Shown here: in pieces, positions 8,137 to 16,238 of the stretch | How positions within the stretch are numbered: the first letter of the stretch is position 1 | Layout of the letters: each line of letters begins with the position of its first letter | Source of the DNA: Paenibacillus sp. YN15 | Lineage (GTDB): Bacteria; Bacillota; Bacilli; Paenibacillales; NBRC-103111 | Reading direction: 5' to 3' | Length of the DNA: 64,000 nt | Assembly: GCF_003285005.1 (NCBI RefSeq) | Contig: NZ_QMFA01000009.1 | Coordinates: forward strand, 99,411 to 163,410 | Notes under the pieces: model-generated | The model's database searches: none | Seen by the model: the letters and a program-made list of their open reading frames with translations, nothing else | What the model was told of the DNA's origin: nothing | Program-made: the position numbers and the translations under genes

Positions 8137-9471
8137 GTGCACTCCAATTACACAAAAGAAGACATTCTTCGCATTGCCAAGGAACAGAATGTCCGGTTTA
8201 TCCGGCTGCAGTTCACCGATCTTTTGGGCGCCATCAAGAATGTGGAAATCCCCTTAAGCCAGCTTGAGAAAGCGCTTGACAACAAGATGATGTTCGACGG
8301 CTCGTCCATTGAAGGGTATGTGCGGATTGAGGAATCCGACATGTATTTGTATCCGGATCTGAACACCTGGGTGGTATTCCCGTGGGTCGCCGAAGACCGC
8401 ATTGCGCGCTTGATCTGCGATATCTATCTTCCGGATGGCCGTCCGTTCCCCGGAGATCCCCGGGGCATTCTCAAGCGGATGCTGAAGGAAGCGGAGGAAA
8501 TGGGCTACACCGCCATGAATGTGGGGCCGGAGCCGGAATTCTTCCTGTTTAAGACCGACGAGAAGGGCTACCCCACAACCGAGCTGAATGATCAGGGCGG
8601 TTACTTCGACCTGGCTCCCGTGGACCTGGGTGAGAATTGCCGCCGCGAGATCGTGCTGACTTTGGAGGAGATGGGCTTTGAGATCGAAGCCTCCCACCAT
8701 GAGGTAGCTCCGGGCCAGCATGAGATTGACTTCAAATATGCCGATGCGCTGAAGGCGGCTGACCAGATTCAGACCTTCAAGCTGGTGGTGAAGACGGTCG
8801 CCCGCCAGCATGGCCTGCACGCCACCTTTATGCCCAAGCCTCTTTTTGGGGTGAACGGCTCCGGCATGCACTGCCACCAATCCCTGTTCAAGGGCTCCGA
8901 GAATGCCTTCTATGACGAAAAGGACAAGCTGGGCCTGAGCGTTGACGCCCGCTATTATATGGCCGGCATTCTGAAGCATGCCAAGGGAATGGCCGCCATT
9001 ACCAACCCCATTGTCAACTCGTACAAGCGGTTGGTGCCCGGGTATGAAGCGCCCTGCTATGTGGCCTGGTCCGCCAGCAACCGCAGCCCGATGATCCGCA
9101 TTCCCGCCTCCCGCGGCTTAAGCACCCGCGTCGAGGTTCGCAATCCCGATCCGGCCGCCAATCCGTATCTGGCGCTTGCCGTAATGCTGGCTGCAGGTCT
9201 GGACGGCATCCGCCACAAGACCACCCTGCCGGCGCCGGTGGACCGGAACATCTACGTCATGACCGACGAAGAGCGGGAAGAGCAGGGTATTCCCAGCCTG
9301 CCGATGGATCTCAAGGAAGCGTTGGGCGAGATGATCCGCGACGACATTATCGTCAATGCCCTGGGCGAGCACGCCACCGCTTATTTCTACGAGCTGAAGG
9401 AAATCGAATGGGACATGTACCGGACCCAGATTCACCAGTGGGAACGGGATCAGTACGTGACGCATTATTGA
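8137..9471 (+). CDS. glnA: Glutamine synthetase type I-alpha
   Basis: 444-residue enzyme making glutamine from glutamate, ammonia and ATP; assembles as a dodecamer. Landmarks are the FDGSSI block, GPEPEFFLF with metal ligands, [13 protein letters not shown], the ATP site [16 protein letters not shown] and the [13 protein letters not shown] flap. Length and lack of the adenylylation insert fit the feedback-inhibited Gram-positive I-alpha class. It starts at GTG 8137 with GGGAGGAG at 8122-8129. The GS-GlnR interaction is expected to regulate both genes. A terminator follows at 9528. Confidence 0.97.
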   Translation: MHSNYTKEDILRIAKEQNVRFIRLQFTDLLGAIKNVEIPLSQLEKALDNKMMFDGSSIEGYVRIEESDMYLYPDLNTWVVFPWVAEDRIARLICDIYLPDGRPFPGDPRGILKRMLKEAEEMGYTAMNVGPEPEFFLFKTDEKGYPTTELNDQGGYFDLAPVDLGENCRREIVLTLEEMGFEIEASHHEVAPGQHEIDFKYADALKAADQIQTFKLVVKTVARQHGLHATFMPKPLFGVNGSGMHCHQSLFKGSENAFYDEKDKLGLSVDARYYMAGILKHAKGMAAITNPIVNSYKRLVPGYEAPCYVAWSASNRSPMIRIPASRGLSTRVEVRNPDPAANPYLALAVMLAAGLDGIRHKTTLPAPVDRNIYVMTDEEREEQGIPSLPMDLKEALGEMIRDDIIVNALGEHATAYFYELKEIEWDMYRTQIHQWERDQYVTHY

Positions 9472-9527
9472 TAGGGAAAAGCGCGTAACAGCGCGGTGTT
9501 AATTTTCAAATCATAAATCACGAATGG

Positions 9528-9562
9528 ATAGCTCCTGCTGTTAAGCGGGGGCTATTTTATTT
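9528..9562 (+). terminator. Terminator after glnA
   Basis: ATAGCTCCTGC (9528-9538) pairs along its length with GCGGGGGCTAT (9545-9555), using two G-U pairs, followed by a T-rich tail. Confidence 0.8.
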
Positions 9563-9700
9563 ATACCGGAGCTGCGGAACCGGCTTGAGAGAAGAAACGG
9601 ATAAAGTAATGCCTAACAGACAAAATAATCAATGAAGATACAGGATATTCCACCTTTCTGTGCTAGGTATATATAGTACCCCCAATACGAGGTGGAAGAA

Positions 9701-9874
9701 ATGTCGTCATACTGCTTTATTTGTCATGGCAACATACGGCTGGTAGGCCCATTAACCCTTGAGGAAGCAACCAAGGAACTATTCATCTTGAACAGAACCT
9801 TCAAGGGCCTATACATAGAAATTATCGATTCACATACAGGGAAGGTAATAGGGAGAATACCGAAGAAGCGGTGA
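9701..9874 (+). CDS. Small unknown protein with a CxxC motif
   Basis: 57-residue ORF, MSSYCFICHGN at its start, ending IGRIPKKR. It has one CxxCxG motif near the N terminus that could bind metal, no membrane segment, and a basic tail. ATG 9701 follows GAGGTGGAAG; a GTG nine bases upstream is in frame. Codon use is more AT-rich than neighbouring genes, in keeping with the accessory character of 9.5-12 kb. No family recognised. Confidence 0.5.
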   Translation: MSSYCFICHGNIRLVGPLTLEEATKELFILNRTFKGLYIEIIDSHTGKVIGRIPKKR

Positions 9875-10104
9875 TAAGGCAATTAAACATTTTCTCTGGT
9901 AAACAACTCTCCTCGGCTGGCTTATGTAGCTGGCGGGGATTGAGAATGATAATACGCCAGGATCAACTAGGGCGGGTTTGCAAACACGGCCTAGCACATC
10001 CGATAAATACTATTTGAGCGTTAACTGATTTTTATTCAGCAGCACTTTTCTTTGATCCGCGGTTTCCAAAGCCATAAAAAATGAATGCTCCCCAACTGCT
10101 CCTG
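9875..10104. other. Intergenic stretch before the ABC-F leader
   Basis: About 230 bases of lower GC with no convincing ORF. One imperfect hairpin lies near 9910-9945 but has no T-tract. Nothing else is recognised. Confidence 0.4.
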
Positions 10105-10133
10105 TTTACTTCTCATTCGGAACAGGCTATAAT
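10105..10133 (+). promoter_or_regulatory. Promoter of the ABC-F leader transcript
   Basis: TTTACT (10105-10110) and a consensus TATAAT (10128-10133) are separated by 17 bases. Transcription would begin near 10140, about 390 bases before the ABC-F start codon, leaving room for the attenuator. Confidence 0.75.
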
Positions 10134-10169
10134 ATATTTGCTTTTACGATTATTAAGGAGGATCAAAAC

Positions 10170-10211
10170 ATGGTATTTATCAGACTGCGTTTCCAAGCTT
10201 TGAACAAGTAA
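10170..10211 (+). CDS. Leader peptide 1 with R-L-R motif (13 aa)
   Basis: ATG 10170 follows TTAAGGAGGATC and encodes MVFIRLRFQALNK. The core IRLRFQALNK closely resembles the ErmD/ErmK leader (MRLRFPTLNQ), where macrolides stall the ribosome at the Arg-Leu-Arg (+x+) motif. The last five codons and stop lie within a perfect 10-bp stem (10197-10206 with 10219-10228), so a ribosome stalled on codons 5-7 would open it. Likely a drug-sensing leader for the ABC-F gene; the ErmDL resemblance is from memory, not a search. Confidence 0.65.
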   Translation: MVFIRLRFQALNK

Positions 10212-10247
10212 TTGAATATGTTCAAAGCCTCTGTTTGTGCAACAGAG
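10197..10247 (+). promoter_or_regulatory. Two hairpins overlapping and following leader peptide 1
   Basis: Stem one: GCTTTGAACA (10197-10206) with TGTTCAAAGC (10219-10228), perfect, loop 12. Stem two directly abuts it: CTCTGTT (10229-10235) with AACAGAG (10241-10247), perfect, loop 5. Neither has a T-tract. They are the expected switch elements of ribosome-mediated attenuation. Confidence 0.65.
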
Positions 10248-10364
10248 TGAACGGGATCAGTCTGTCCATGTGAAGAGAGCCCGCCTGCCGGACAACGGTC
10301 AATATATGCGGCTGGCTGCTGTGTTCATCCCCCTATTACCATAGGGTTATTTCCGTTCCTCACC

Positions 10365-10398
10365 AACCACAGGCATAGAGTCTGTGGTTTTTTTATTT
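10365..10398 (+). terminator. Leader terminator 1 of the ABC-F gene
   Basis: AACCACAG (10365-10372) pairs with CTGTGGTT (10382-10389), and the tail is T-rich to 10398. It lies between promoter and gene, so it must be read through for expression. Confidence 0.8.
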
Positions 10399-10425
10399 TC
10401 AACAGTCAGGAGGTTCAGAATAAGA

Positions 10426-10458
10426 ATGCGGACGATGCATTGGTATTTCTTTATATAA
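10426..10458 (+). CDS. Possible leader peptide 2 (10 aa, MRTMHWYFFI)
   Basis: An ATG at 10426 with AGGAGG at 10408-10413 encodes MRTMHWYFFI and stops at 10458, 13 bases before the second attenuator hairpin. The aromatic run and its placement fit a second sensing peptide. The 12-base spacing is long, so this is less certain than leader 1. Confidence 0.4.
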   Translation: MRTMHWYFFI

Positions 10459-10470
10459 TCCTCTCTTCAC

Positions 10471-10511
10471 AAATCGCAGGAAAACCTGCGGTCCCAAAAT
10501 CTGCGATTTTT
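10471..10511 (+). terminator. Leader terminator 2 / alternative hairpin pair
   Basis: AAATCGCAG (10471-10479) pairs with CTGCGATTT (10501-10509), followed by Ts, ending just before the ABC-F ribosome site. The left arm can instead form CGCAGG (10475-10480) with CCTGCG (10485-10490), which would prevent the terminator. The two folds exclude each other, the usual terminator/antiterminator arrangement. Confidence 0.65.
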
Positions 10512-10527
10512 GAAGGAGGAGCTAAAC

Positions 10528-11990
10528 ATGGAACAATTGATAAAAGCGAATGACATATATGTGGAGCACAAAGGATGTACGGTGCTGGATATTCATGATC
10601 TGGAGATTTATGAGCATGACCGTATCGGGCTTGTGGGAGCAAACGGAGCCGGAAAAAGTACATTGCTGCAGGTTTTGCTGGGGCAGATCGGTTTGCAGTC
10701 CGGCAAAATTGAACGCAGAGGACAGTTTGCCTATCTTCCTCAGCTGGATCAAGCGGCAAAGCCGGAGCAGCAGGATTATGCGCTTATGGGCAGGCTTGGG
10801 CTTGACCGGACAGCGGAGGGACATCTCAGCGGCGGAGAGGAAACCCGTTTGAAAATCGCCCGGGCTTTGTCGACGGAAACACATGGCATTTTTGCCGATG
10901 AACCAACCAGCCATTTGGACCGGGAGGGGATAGAAATACTCGCGAAGCAGCTTCAGTATTTCAAGGGGGCGCTGCTGATTGTCAGTCATGACCGATATTT
11001 TCTCGACCGGGTTGTCGATAAGATCTGGGAGCTGGATGAAGGGCGCATCACCGAATATTGGGGCGGCTACTCCGATTATCTGGCCCAAAAGGAAGAGGAG
11101 CGGCGCAATCAGGATATCCGCTACAAGCAATTCACCCATGAGCGGGAACGGTTGGAACATGCTTTGACGGAAAAGAAAAATCAGGCGAGGAAGCTGGACC
11201 AAAAGGCAAAAGGATCGCCGCGGAAAAACAACACGGAAAACGGCGGTTGTTTGGCCCATCAAAAAACTACAGGGAGCAAACAGAAGAAGCTCCATCATGC
11301 AGCCAAAAACATGGAGCACCGCTTAGAATCCCTCGGTGAGGTTAAGCCGCCGGAAGCCATCCGCTCCGTCACGTTCAGATTAAGTGAAGCATTAAAGCTG
11401 CACCATCCTTTTCCCATTGTTGGACAAAATATCCGCAAGATGCTGGGAGATAAGCTTCTTTTCGAGGAGGTTTCCTTTCAATTTCCCGTGGAGCCAAAAT
11501 TGCCGTAACAGGAGGGAACGGTGCAGGCAAAAGCACACTCTTCCAAATGATTGTGAACCGGGAAGAGGGCATCACTGTTTCGCCGAAAGCGGAAATCGGC
11601 TATTTTGCCCAGACGGGTTATAAGATCATCGGCAATCAGCCATTGATGTCCTTCATGCAGGATAATTGCGATTATGAGGTGCGGGAAATCCGTGCTGTCC
11701 TGGCGTCCATGGGATTTACCCAGGAGGACATCCGTAAAGATACGGCTGTATTAAGCGGCGGGGAAATGATGAAGCTCCAGCTTGCCAAACTCCTCTTGGG
11801 CAAATACAATATCCTGCTGCTGGATGAACCCGGCAACTTCTTGGATCTGCAGGCAACAGAAGCGCTTGAACGGTTTATGAAGCAATATGCGGGCACACTG
11901 GTTTTTATTTCCCATGATGTCCGTTTGATTGAGGCGGTATCTGACCTTGTATATGAGATCGCCGACCAAAAGATGATTCGCTTGAAATAA
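10528..11990 (+). pseudogene. VmlR/Vga-type antibiotic-resistance ABC-F, frameshifted
   Basis: Resembles B. subtilis VmlR, a ribosome-protection ABC-F conferring resistance to lincosamides, streptogramin A and pleuromutilins. N-terminal half: Walker [10 protein letters not shown], signature LSGGEE, Walker [11 protein letters not shown], then the basic interdomain linker. The frame stops at 11508, while the second ATPase continues in another frame: [17 protein letters not shown] and [11 protein letters not shown] to 11990. Restoring one C in the C-run at 11485-11487 fuses both halves into about 487 residues. ATG 10528 follows AAGGAGGAG. It may be a true one-base deletion or a sequencing error. 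The leader upstream is intact, which argues for recent loss or an error. Confidence 0.85.
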
Positions 11991-11994
11991 AGAT

Positions 11995-12028
11995 GTGCGA
12001 GCCGGCAATTTGTCGGCTTGCACTCTTT
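11995..12028 (+). terminator. Terminator after the ABC-F gene
   Basis: GTGCGAGCCG (11995-12004) pairs with CGGCTTGCAC (12014-12023), then TCTTTT. The right arm contains the -35 box of the tetR promoter. Confidence 0.7.
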
Positions 12029-12067
12029 TGATCTATCCCTTATAATACTGAATATCCGTTCAGTATT
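12018..12067 (+). promoter_or_regulatory. tetR promoter with operator
   Basis: TTGCAC (12018-12023) and TATAAT (12041-12046), spacer 17. A perfect 9-bp inverted repeat, AATACTGAA (12044-12052) and TTCAGTATT (12059-12067), overlaps the -10 box and start site. This predicts autorepression by the TetR protein. Confidence 0.75.
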
Positions 12068-12093
12068 ATTCTGCAAACGAGGTGAGGCCGTAC

Positions 12094-12687
12094 GTGAACA
12101 AAAAGAAGCTGCAAACCGAGCAGACGAAAAAGAAAATCGCCGATGCGTCCAGAGCCTTGTTTATCCAGAAGGGCTACAAAGCCACGTCCATCGAAGATAT
12201 TGTCAAGGCTACCGCTTGCAGCGCCGGCAATATTTATTACCATTTTAAGAGTAAGGAGGGCCTGTTCCTCTATTTGATTGATGAATGGAACCGGGAATGG
12301 GACGAAACTTGGCTGGCCAAGGAGCAATCCTTTCCGACGGTAATTGAAAAAATCTACGGTCTGGCGGAGCATCTGGCCTTGGATCAGCTGAATCATCCTT
12401 TGACCAAAGCGGTGGATGAATTTTATAACAATACCGAAAAACCTACGGAAGTGGAAGAGCATATTGGCGAAATTGTCCAGGGTTATCTGACCTTTAACCG
12501 GCAACTGCTGCAGCAAGGAATCGATAACGGGGAATTGCAAAACTTCAATATCAATGGTTTGGCTGTCATTCTGGACAGTCTGTTTTTGGGTTTGAGCCAG
12601 CATTCCCGGAATATGAGCCGTCAAGAAACAATGGATACGTACCGCTTGGCTGTTGATGTGTTTTTGCGCGGCGTTGCTGCCGTTTAA
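12094..12687 (+). CDS. TetR family transcriptional repressor
   Basis: 197 residues. The N-terminal helix-turn-helix is clear (ASRALFIQKGYKATSIEDIV then CSAGNIYYHFKSKEGLF), and the C-terminal domain is variable as usual for ligand binding. GTG 12094 is preferred to GTG 12082 because GAGGTGAGG (12079-12087) precedes it. The next gene is an MFS drug transporter whose upstream region carries the same half-site, so the protein most likely represses both. Ligand unknown; a toxic hydrophobic compound is the usual inducer of such pairs. Confidence 0.92.
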   Translation: MNKKKLQTEQTKKKIADASRALFIQKGYKATSIEDIVKATACSAGNIYYHFKSKEGLFLYLIDEWNREWDETWLAKEQSFPTVIEKIYGLAEHLALDQLNHPLTKAVDEFYNNTEKPTEVEEHIGEIVQGYLTFNRQLLQQGIDNGELQNFNINGLAVILDSLFLGLSQHSRNMSRQETMDTYRLAVDVFLRGVAAV

Positions 12688-12700
12688 ATTTTTTTGCCAT

Positions 12701-12724
12701 GATCTAGAATGAATATTCAGTATT
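12701..12724 (+). promoter_or_regulatory. Second TetR-type operator before the MFS gene
   Basis: TTCAGTATT (12716-12724) is identical to the right half of the tetR operator at the same spacing; the left half GATCTAGAA (12701-12709) is degenerate. The centre TGAATATTCA (12710-12719) is itself a perfect palindrome. It lies about 28 bases before the MFS start codon. Confidence 0.6.
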
Positions 12725-12751
12725 TTGAAGACATCTTGGAGGAAAAAACGT

Positions 12752-13960
12752 ATGTCGATTATGTTGAAAAAACGGGGAGCCATCCTGATCCTGATGCTGA
12801 ATCTGTTTCTGGTATTTACCGGAATCGGATTGGTTATCCCGATTATGCCCAAATACATGGAGAACCTGGGGATCACGGGCAGCACCATCGGTCTTTTGGT
12901 TGCAGCCTTTTCGCTGACCCAGCTGTTATTTTCGCCTTTGGCCGGACGGTTGTCCGATCAATGGGGAAGAAAGAAGATGATTGTCACCGGAATGGTGCTG
13001 TTTGCGTTCTCGGAGGCTTTGTTCGGAATGGCCAGCGCTACGGCGCTGCTGTTTGTTTCCCGGATGCTCGGCGGAATCAGCGCTGCGATGATCATGCCTG
13101 CCGTAATGGCTTACGCGGCGGATGTGACCACCACCGAGGAGCGGGCAGCTGGTATGGGCTACATTAATGCTTCGATTACGACAGGCTTTATTATTGGGCC
13201 GGGGATTGGCGGATATATCGCCGAGTTTGGTATCCGGGTGCCGTTTTATTCAGCGGCGGTAGCCGGCCTTGTTGCCGCCTGCATCACGCTGCTGGTGCTT
13301 CGGGAATCTCTGCCGGAGCGCAAGGCGGCGGACACGGCGGCGCCGGCAGGCAAGGAACGGGGCAGTCTTTTGACCCAATTGAGGTATTCCTACCGGGAGC
13401 CGTACTTTTTGAGCCTGATCATTGTGTTTGTGCTTTCCTTTGGACTGGCGAACTTTGAGACGGTTTTCGGCCTGTTTGTGGATCATAAATTCGGTTTTGA
13501 GCCCAAGGATATCGCGTTTATTATCACCTTTGGGTCCATAAGCGGAGCGGTGGTTCAAGCCACAGCCTTCAGTTGGATTTTGAAGCGTTTTGGGGAAAAA
13601 CGGGTGATTTCCGTTTGTCTCCTTTTTGCCGGAGTATTTATTCTGCTGACATTATTTGTCCATAAGTTCTGGATGATTTTCGCCGTAACCTTTATTGTAT
13701 TTCTCGCCATTGACATTCTGCGCCCGGCCATCGGCACACAAATGTCCATGCTTGCCAAGGACCAGCAGGGTTATGTGGCCGGGTTGAATTCGGCCTTTAC
13801 CAGTCTTGGCAATATTGCCGGGCCAATCGTGGCCGGATTCCTGTTCGATTTGAACATTAATTATCCCTATAGCCTGGCTTGTGTCGTGCTGCTCTTATGC
13901 TTTGGATTGTCTCTGCGCGTAAGCCGGCGCGAGCTGCGGCAAACTGTCGTAAAAGCATAA
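12752..13960 (+). CDS. MFS drug efflux transporter (DHA1 type)
   Basis: 402-residue, about 12-helix proton antiporter of the Bmr/TetA group. Motif A is seen as GRLSDQWGRKK after helix 2, and motif C-like GPGIGGYIAEFG in helix 5, the signature of drug/proton antiporters. The ATG at 12752 follows GGAGG (12738-12742) with nine-base spacing. Co-regulation by the preceding TetR gene is supported by the shared operator. Substrate not predictable from sequence. A strong terminator follows. Confidence 0.9.
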   Translation: MSIMLKKRGAILILMLNLFLVFTGIGLVIPIMPKYMENLGITGSTIGLLVAAFSLTQLLFSPLAGRLSDQWGRKKMIVTGMVLFAFSEALFGMASATALLFVSRMLGGISAAMIMPAVMAYAADVTTTEERAAGMGYINASITTGFIIGPGIGGYIAEFGIRVPFYSAAVAGLVAACITLLVLRESLPERKAADTAAPAGKERGSLLTQLRYSYREPYFLSLIIVFVLSFGLANFETVFGLFVDHKFGFEPKDIAFIITFGSISGAVVQATAFSWILKRFGEKRVISVCLLFAGVFILLTLFVHKFWMIFAVTFIVFLAIDILRPAIGTQMSMLAKDQQGYVAGLNSAFTSLGNIAGPIVAGFLFDLNINYPYSLACVVLLLCFGLSLRVSRRELRQTVVKA

Positions 13961-13978
13961 ATACCCGACTATGTACCG

Positions 13979-14020
13979 AAGAAAAAGCGTATTCCGCCGC
14001 GGAAACGCTTTTTCTTTTTT
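13979..14020 (+). terminator. Terminator after the MFS gene
   Basis: GAAAAAGCGT (13981-13990) pairs with ACGCTTTTTC (14005-14014), then TTTTTT. Confidence 0.9.
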
Positions 14021-14266
14021 GCTGGGCGTCATGAGCTTCCTTTTTATTCAATTGCGCCCCGGCTTTCGGATTTGGTATGATAAAACCCTTCGAGGCTTGT
14101 TTAGTTGTCCTTTTATGCGGCAAAAAGCGACAAAATATATAAAATTGGCACTCCCATTTTTGTCCTTTTCGTGATATATTTACTGCAGGGTGTGTAAACG
14201 ATATGCAAAGTCAATGCATAAATAAATTGCATTTTGATTGCATTCCAATTGAATGGGGGGAAAATA
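14021..14266. other. Intergenic region before the response regulator
   Basis: AT-rich. Near its end is a cluster of TGCA-containing repeats: AATGCA (about 14212) and TGCATT (about 14227) are inverted, with a further TTGCATT nearby. They could be an operator. No ORF is convincing. Confidence 0.35.
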
Positions 14267-14893
14267 ATGTCGTATTCCATTTTAATCGTGGATGATCACC
14301 CCCTGATGGCTCAGGCAACCAAGGTTATGCTGGAGCAATTGGAGGATATTCAGGTCATCGGAATCTCGTCTACCGGCCAGGAGTGTATGAATGTAGTCGG
14401 GGAGCTGAATCCGGATCTGGTGCTGCTGGACTATTTGCTTCCCGATATGGCGGGCACGGACGTTTGCGAGCTTTTGAAGAAGAAGTACCCGGATATCAAA
14501 ATTGTGATCTTCACCGGGATGGAGACAGAGCCATTGCTCCCTAAATTCCTTGAGATTCACGCCAGCGGAGTGATCTCCAAAGGAATGAAGCAGGAAACGA
14601 TTAAGCATATTATTTATTGTGTGCTGGCCGGGAATGTCGTCATTCCCCAAAGCGGCTTGCAGCTGCTCAGCAGACAGCCCCTTCCCACAGTTGAGGTGGA
14701 ATTGAACACGGAAGAGGCGGCGATTATGAATATGATTATGAAGGGATACACCCAGGAGCAAATTGCCGACCAGATTCATATGAGCAAACGGTCCGTTGAC
14801 AATTACCAGCGGAGAATTTATGAAAAGATGGGTGTCCGCAACCGGGTTCAGGCGATTGAGACCTTCGTGAGGTCCAAGTATTACAGCGTTTAG
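14267..14893 (+). CDS. LuxR/NarL-type response regulator, ComA-like
   Basis: 208 residues. Receiver domain 1-120 with acidic pocket VDDH, phospho-acceptor Asp in LVLLDYLLPD, the conserved Thr in IFTGM and Lys in VISKG. The C-terminal LuxR helix-turn-helix reads GYTQEQIADQIHMSKRSVDNY. The overall shape, including SKRSVDN, is close to ComA. The ATG at 14267 follows a G6 stretch. No histidine kinase is adjacent, so it is an orphan. Target genes unknown; a quorum-type role is only suggested by resemblance. Confidence 0.85.
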   Translation: MSYSILIVDDHPLMAQATKVMLEQLEDIQVIGISSTGQECMNVVGELNPDLVLLDYLLPDMAGTDVCELLKKKYPDIKIVIFTGMETEPLLPKFLEIHASGVISKGMKQETIKHIIYCVLAGNVVIPQSGLQLLSRQPLPTVEVELNTEEAAIMNMIMKGYTQEQIADQIHMSKRSVDNYQRRIYEKMGVRNRVQAIETFVRSKYYSV

Positions 14894-14909
14894 ATGGAAT
14901 CATACACCC

Positions 14910-14946
14910 AAAAGCCTCTTCCATTTAAGAATGGCGGGGGCTTTTT
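14910..14946 (+). terminator. Terminator after the response regulator
   Basis: AAAGCC (14911-14916) pairs with GGCTTT (14939-14944), with an inner CCATT/AATGG stem, followed by Ts. Confidence 0.75.
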
Positions 14947-15156
14947 GCTGTTTATTTTTTAAAGTCGGGGCAAACGAACGGGGATTAGAAGAATATAAAT
15001 GCAAGCTATATTAAGGAAAGGCCTTATTTTATTCGGTAATTTTCAAAACTATTTAAAAAAACTACGGTATTGTTTACAATTCACTTCATAAACGTTCCCG
15101 TTGAACGGCGAGATAGGTTGAGTAATATGAGTCCAAATAAAAAGGAGTGGGAGCTA

Positions 15157-15588
15157 ATGGATACGATTGACCGTGACATTATCCGGCTGTTGCGAGCTGA
15201 CGGGCGGATGAGCCATTCGGAAATCAGCAAGCAGATTCATCTGTCTTTGCCTGCCGTGTCGGAGCGGATTCGCAAGCTGGAAGCCGGCGGCTGTATAGAC
15301 GGATTCACAGTAAAGCTGAACAGGGAGTATATGGGGCTGGGGCTTTTGGCGTTTATTTTTATCACTCTTGAACGGCCGGAGCATATTCCGGCGTTTCAAG
15401 CCGCAGTCCAGGAGGAGGAGGCGGTTCTGGAATGCCATCATCTCGCCGGGGAATTCGATTATTTGCTCAAAACGGCAACAGGAAGCACGAAGCAATTGGA
15501 GGAACTGATTTCCTTGCGGCTTAAACAAATTCCCGGAGTCATCAAAACCAATACCATGATCGCATTGTCCACGATAAAGGAGCTGTAG
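15157..15588 (+). CDS. Lrp/AsnC family regulator
   Basis: 143-residue Lrp-type regulator with an N-terminal helix-turn-helix (MSHSEISKQIHLSLPAVSERIRKLE) and a C-terminal RAM ligand-binding domain. The start at 15157 (MDTIDRDIIRLL) has AAAAGGAG at 15140-15147; longer in-frame starts lack a ribosome site. It is separated by two bases from a LysE-type exporter, so it probably senses an amino acid and controls its export. Confidence 0.92.
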   Translation: MDTIDRDIIRLLRADGRMSHSEISKQIHLSLPAVSERIRKLEAGGCIDGFTVKLNREYMGLGLLAFIFITLERPEHIPAFQAAVQEEEAVLECHHLAGEFDYLLKTATGSTKQLEELISLRLKQIPGVIKTNTMIALSTIKEL

Positions 15589-15590
15589 CC

Positions 15591-16187
15591 ATGTTCAGCG
15601 CCTTGTTCGTAAAAAGCGTATTTCTGGGAGCATCGGTGGCTGCGCCTATTGGGCCAATCGGCATGATGGTGCTCCAGCGTACCTTGAAGCTGGGACTGAA
15701 AAAAGGATTGGCCTCCGGCTTGGGGGTAGCTCTGGCCGATATGATCTGTGCAGCCGCAGTCAGCGCCGGTATCGCCGCCATTCTGCTGCAGGCCGGCCCG
15801 TTGGCCTGGTTGTTGAAGCTTGCAGGCGGCGCTTATCTTGTGGGCATAGGAATCAGAGCTTGGAAAGCCGCGGCGGATGCGGCAGGAGAGGCGGCGGATC
15901 TGAAGGGGGAGGGGGCCTTGTCCATTCTGCTGCTGACATTGACCAACCCCGGGACATGGATTGCCTACGCAGGAGCTTATGCAGCCATTCAGTCCGATCT
16001 GAGCGGCGGCTGGGGGCTGGATTATGTGCTTGGAGTAGGGCTGGGTTCCGGCTTGTGGTGGTGCTTCCTCAGCCTCTTCGCAGGCTGGCTGCGGACCAAG
16101 CTGGATCAGGGCAGGAGGGAGGTTATGTACCGGGTTTCCGGAGCAATAATCATCTTCTTCGGCATCTGGGGAGTTCTTCAGCTGTAA
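15591..16187 (+). CDS. LysE/RhtB family amino-acid exporter
   Basis: 198-residue membrane protein with about six helices. The hallmark N-terminal motif GASVAAPIGPIG and the following GLASGLGVALAD segment identify the LysE superfamily. It is two bases downstream of the Lrp gene and co-transcribed with it. Substrate unknown. It ends at a terminator shared with the convergent lexA gene. Confidence 0.9.
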   Translation: MFSALFVKSVFLGASVAAPIGPIGMMVLQRTLKLGLKKGLASGLGVALADMICAAAVSAGIAAILLQAGPLAWLLKLAGGAYLVGIGIRAWKAAADAAGEAADLKGEGALSILLLTLTNPGTWIAYAGAYAAIQSDLSGGWGLDYVLGVGLGSGLWWCFLSLFAGWLRTKLDQGRREVMYRVSGAIIIFFGIWGVLQL

Positions 16188-16191
16188 ACTC

Positions 16192-16228
16192 AAAGCCGGC
16201 CATTCGGTAAAAAGAATGCCGGCTTTCT
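16192..16228. terminator. Bidirectional terminator between lysE-type gene and lexA
   Basis: AAAGCCGGC (16192-16200) pairs with GCCGGCTTT (16218-16226). The A-run and T-run at opposite ends serve both converging genes. Confidence 0.8.
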
Positions 16229-16238
16229 TGTGATGTGG

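Noticed and set aside
11470-11510. Programmed frameshift in the ABC-F gene
   Set aside because: No slippery heptamer with downstream pseudoknot or internal Shine-Dalgarno is visible; a lost C is simpler.
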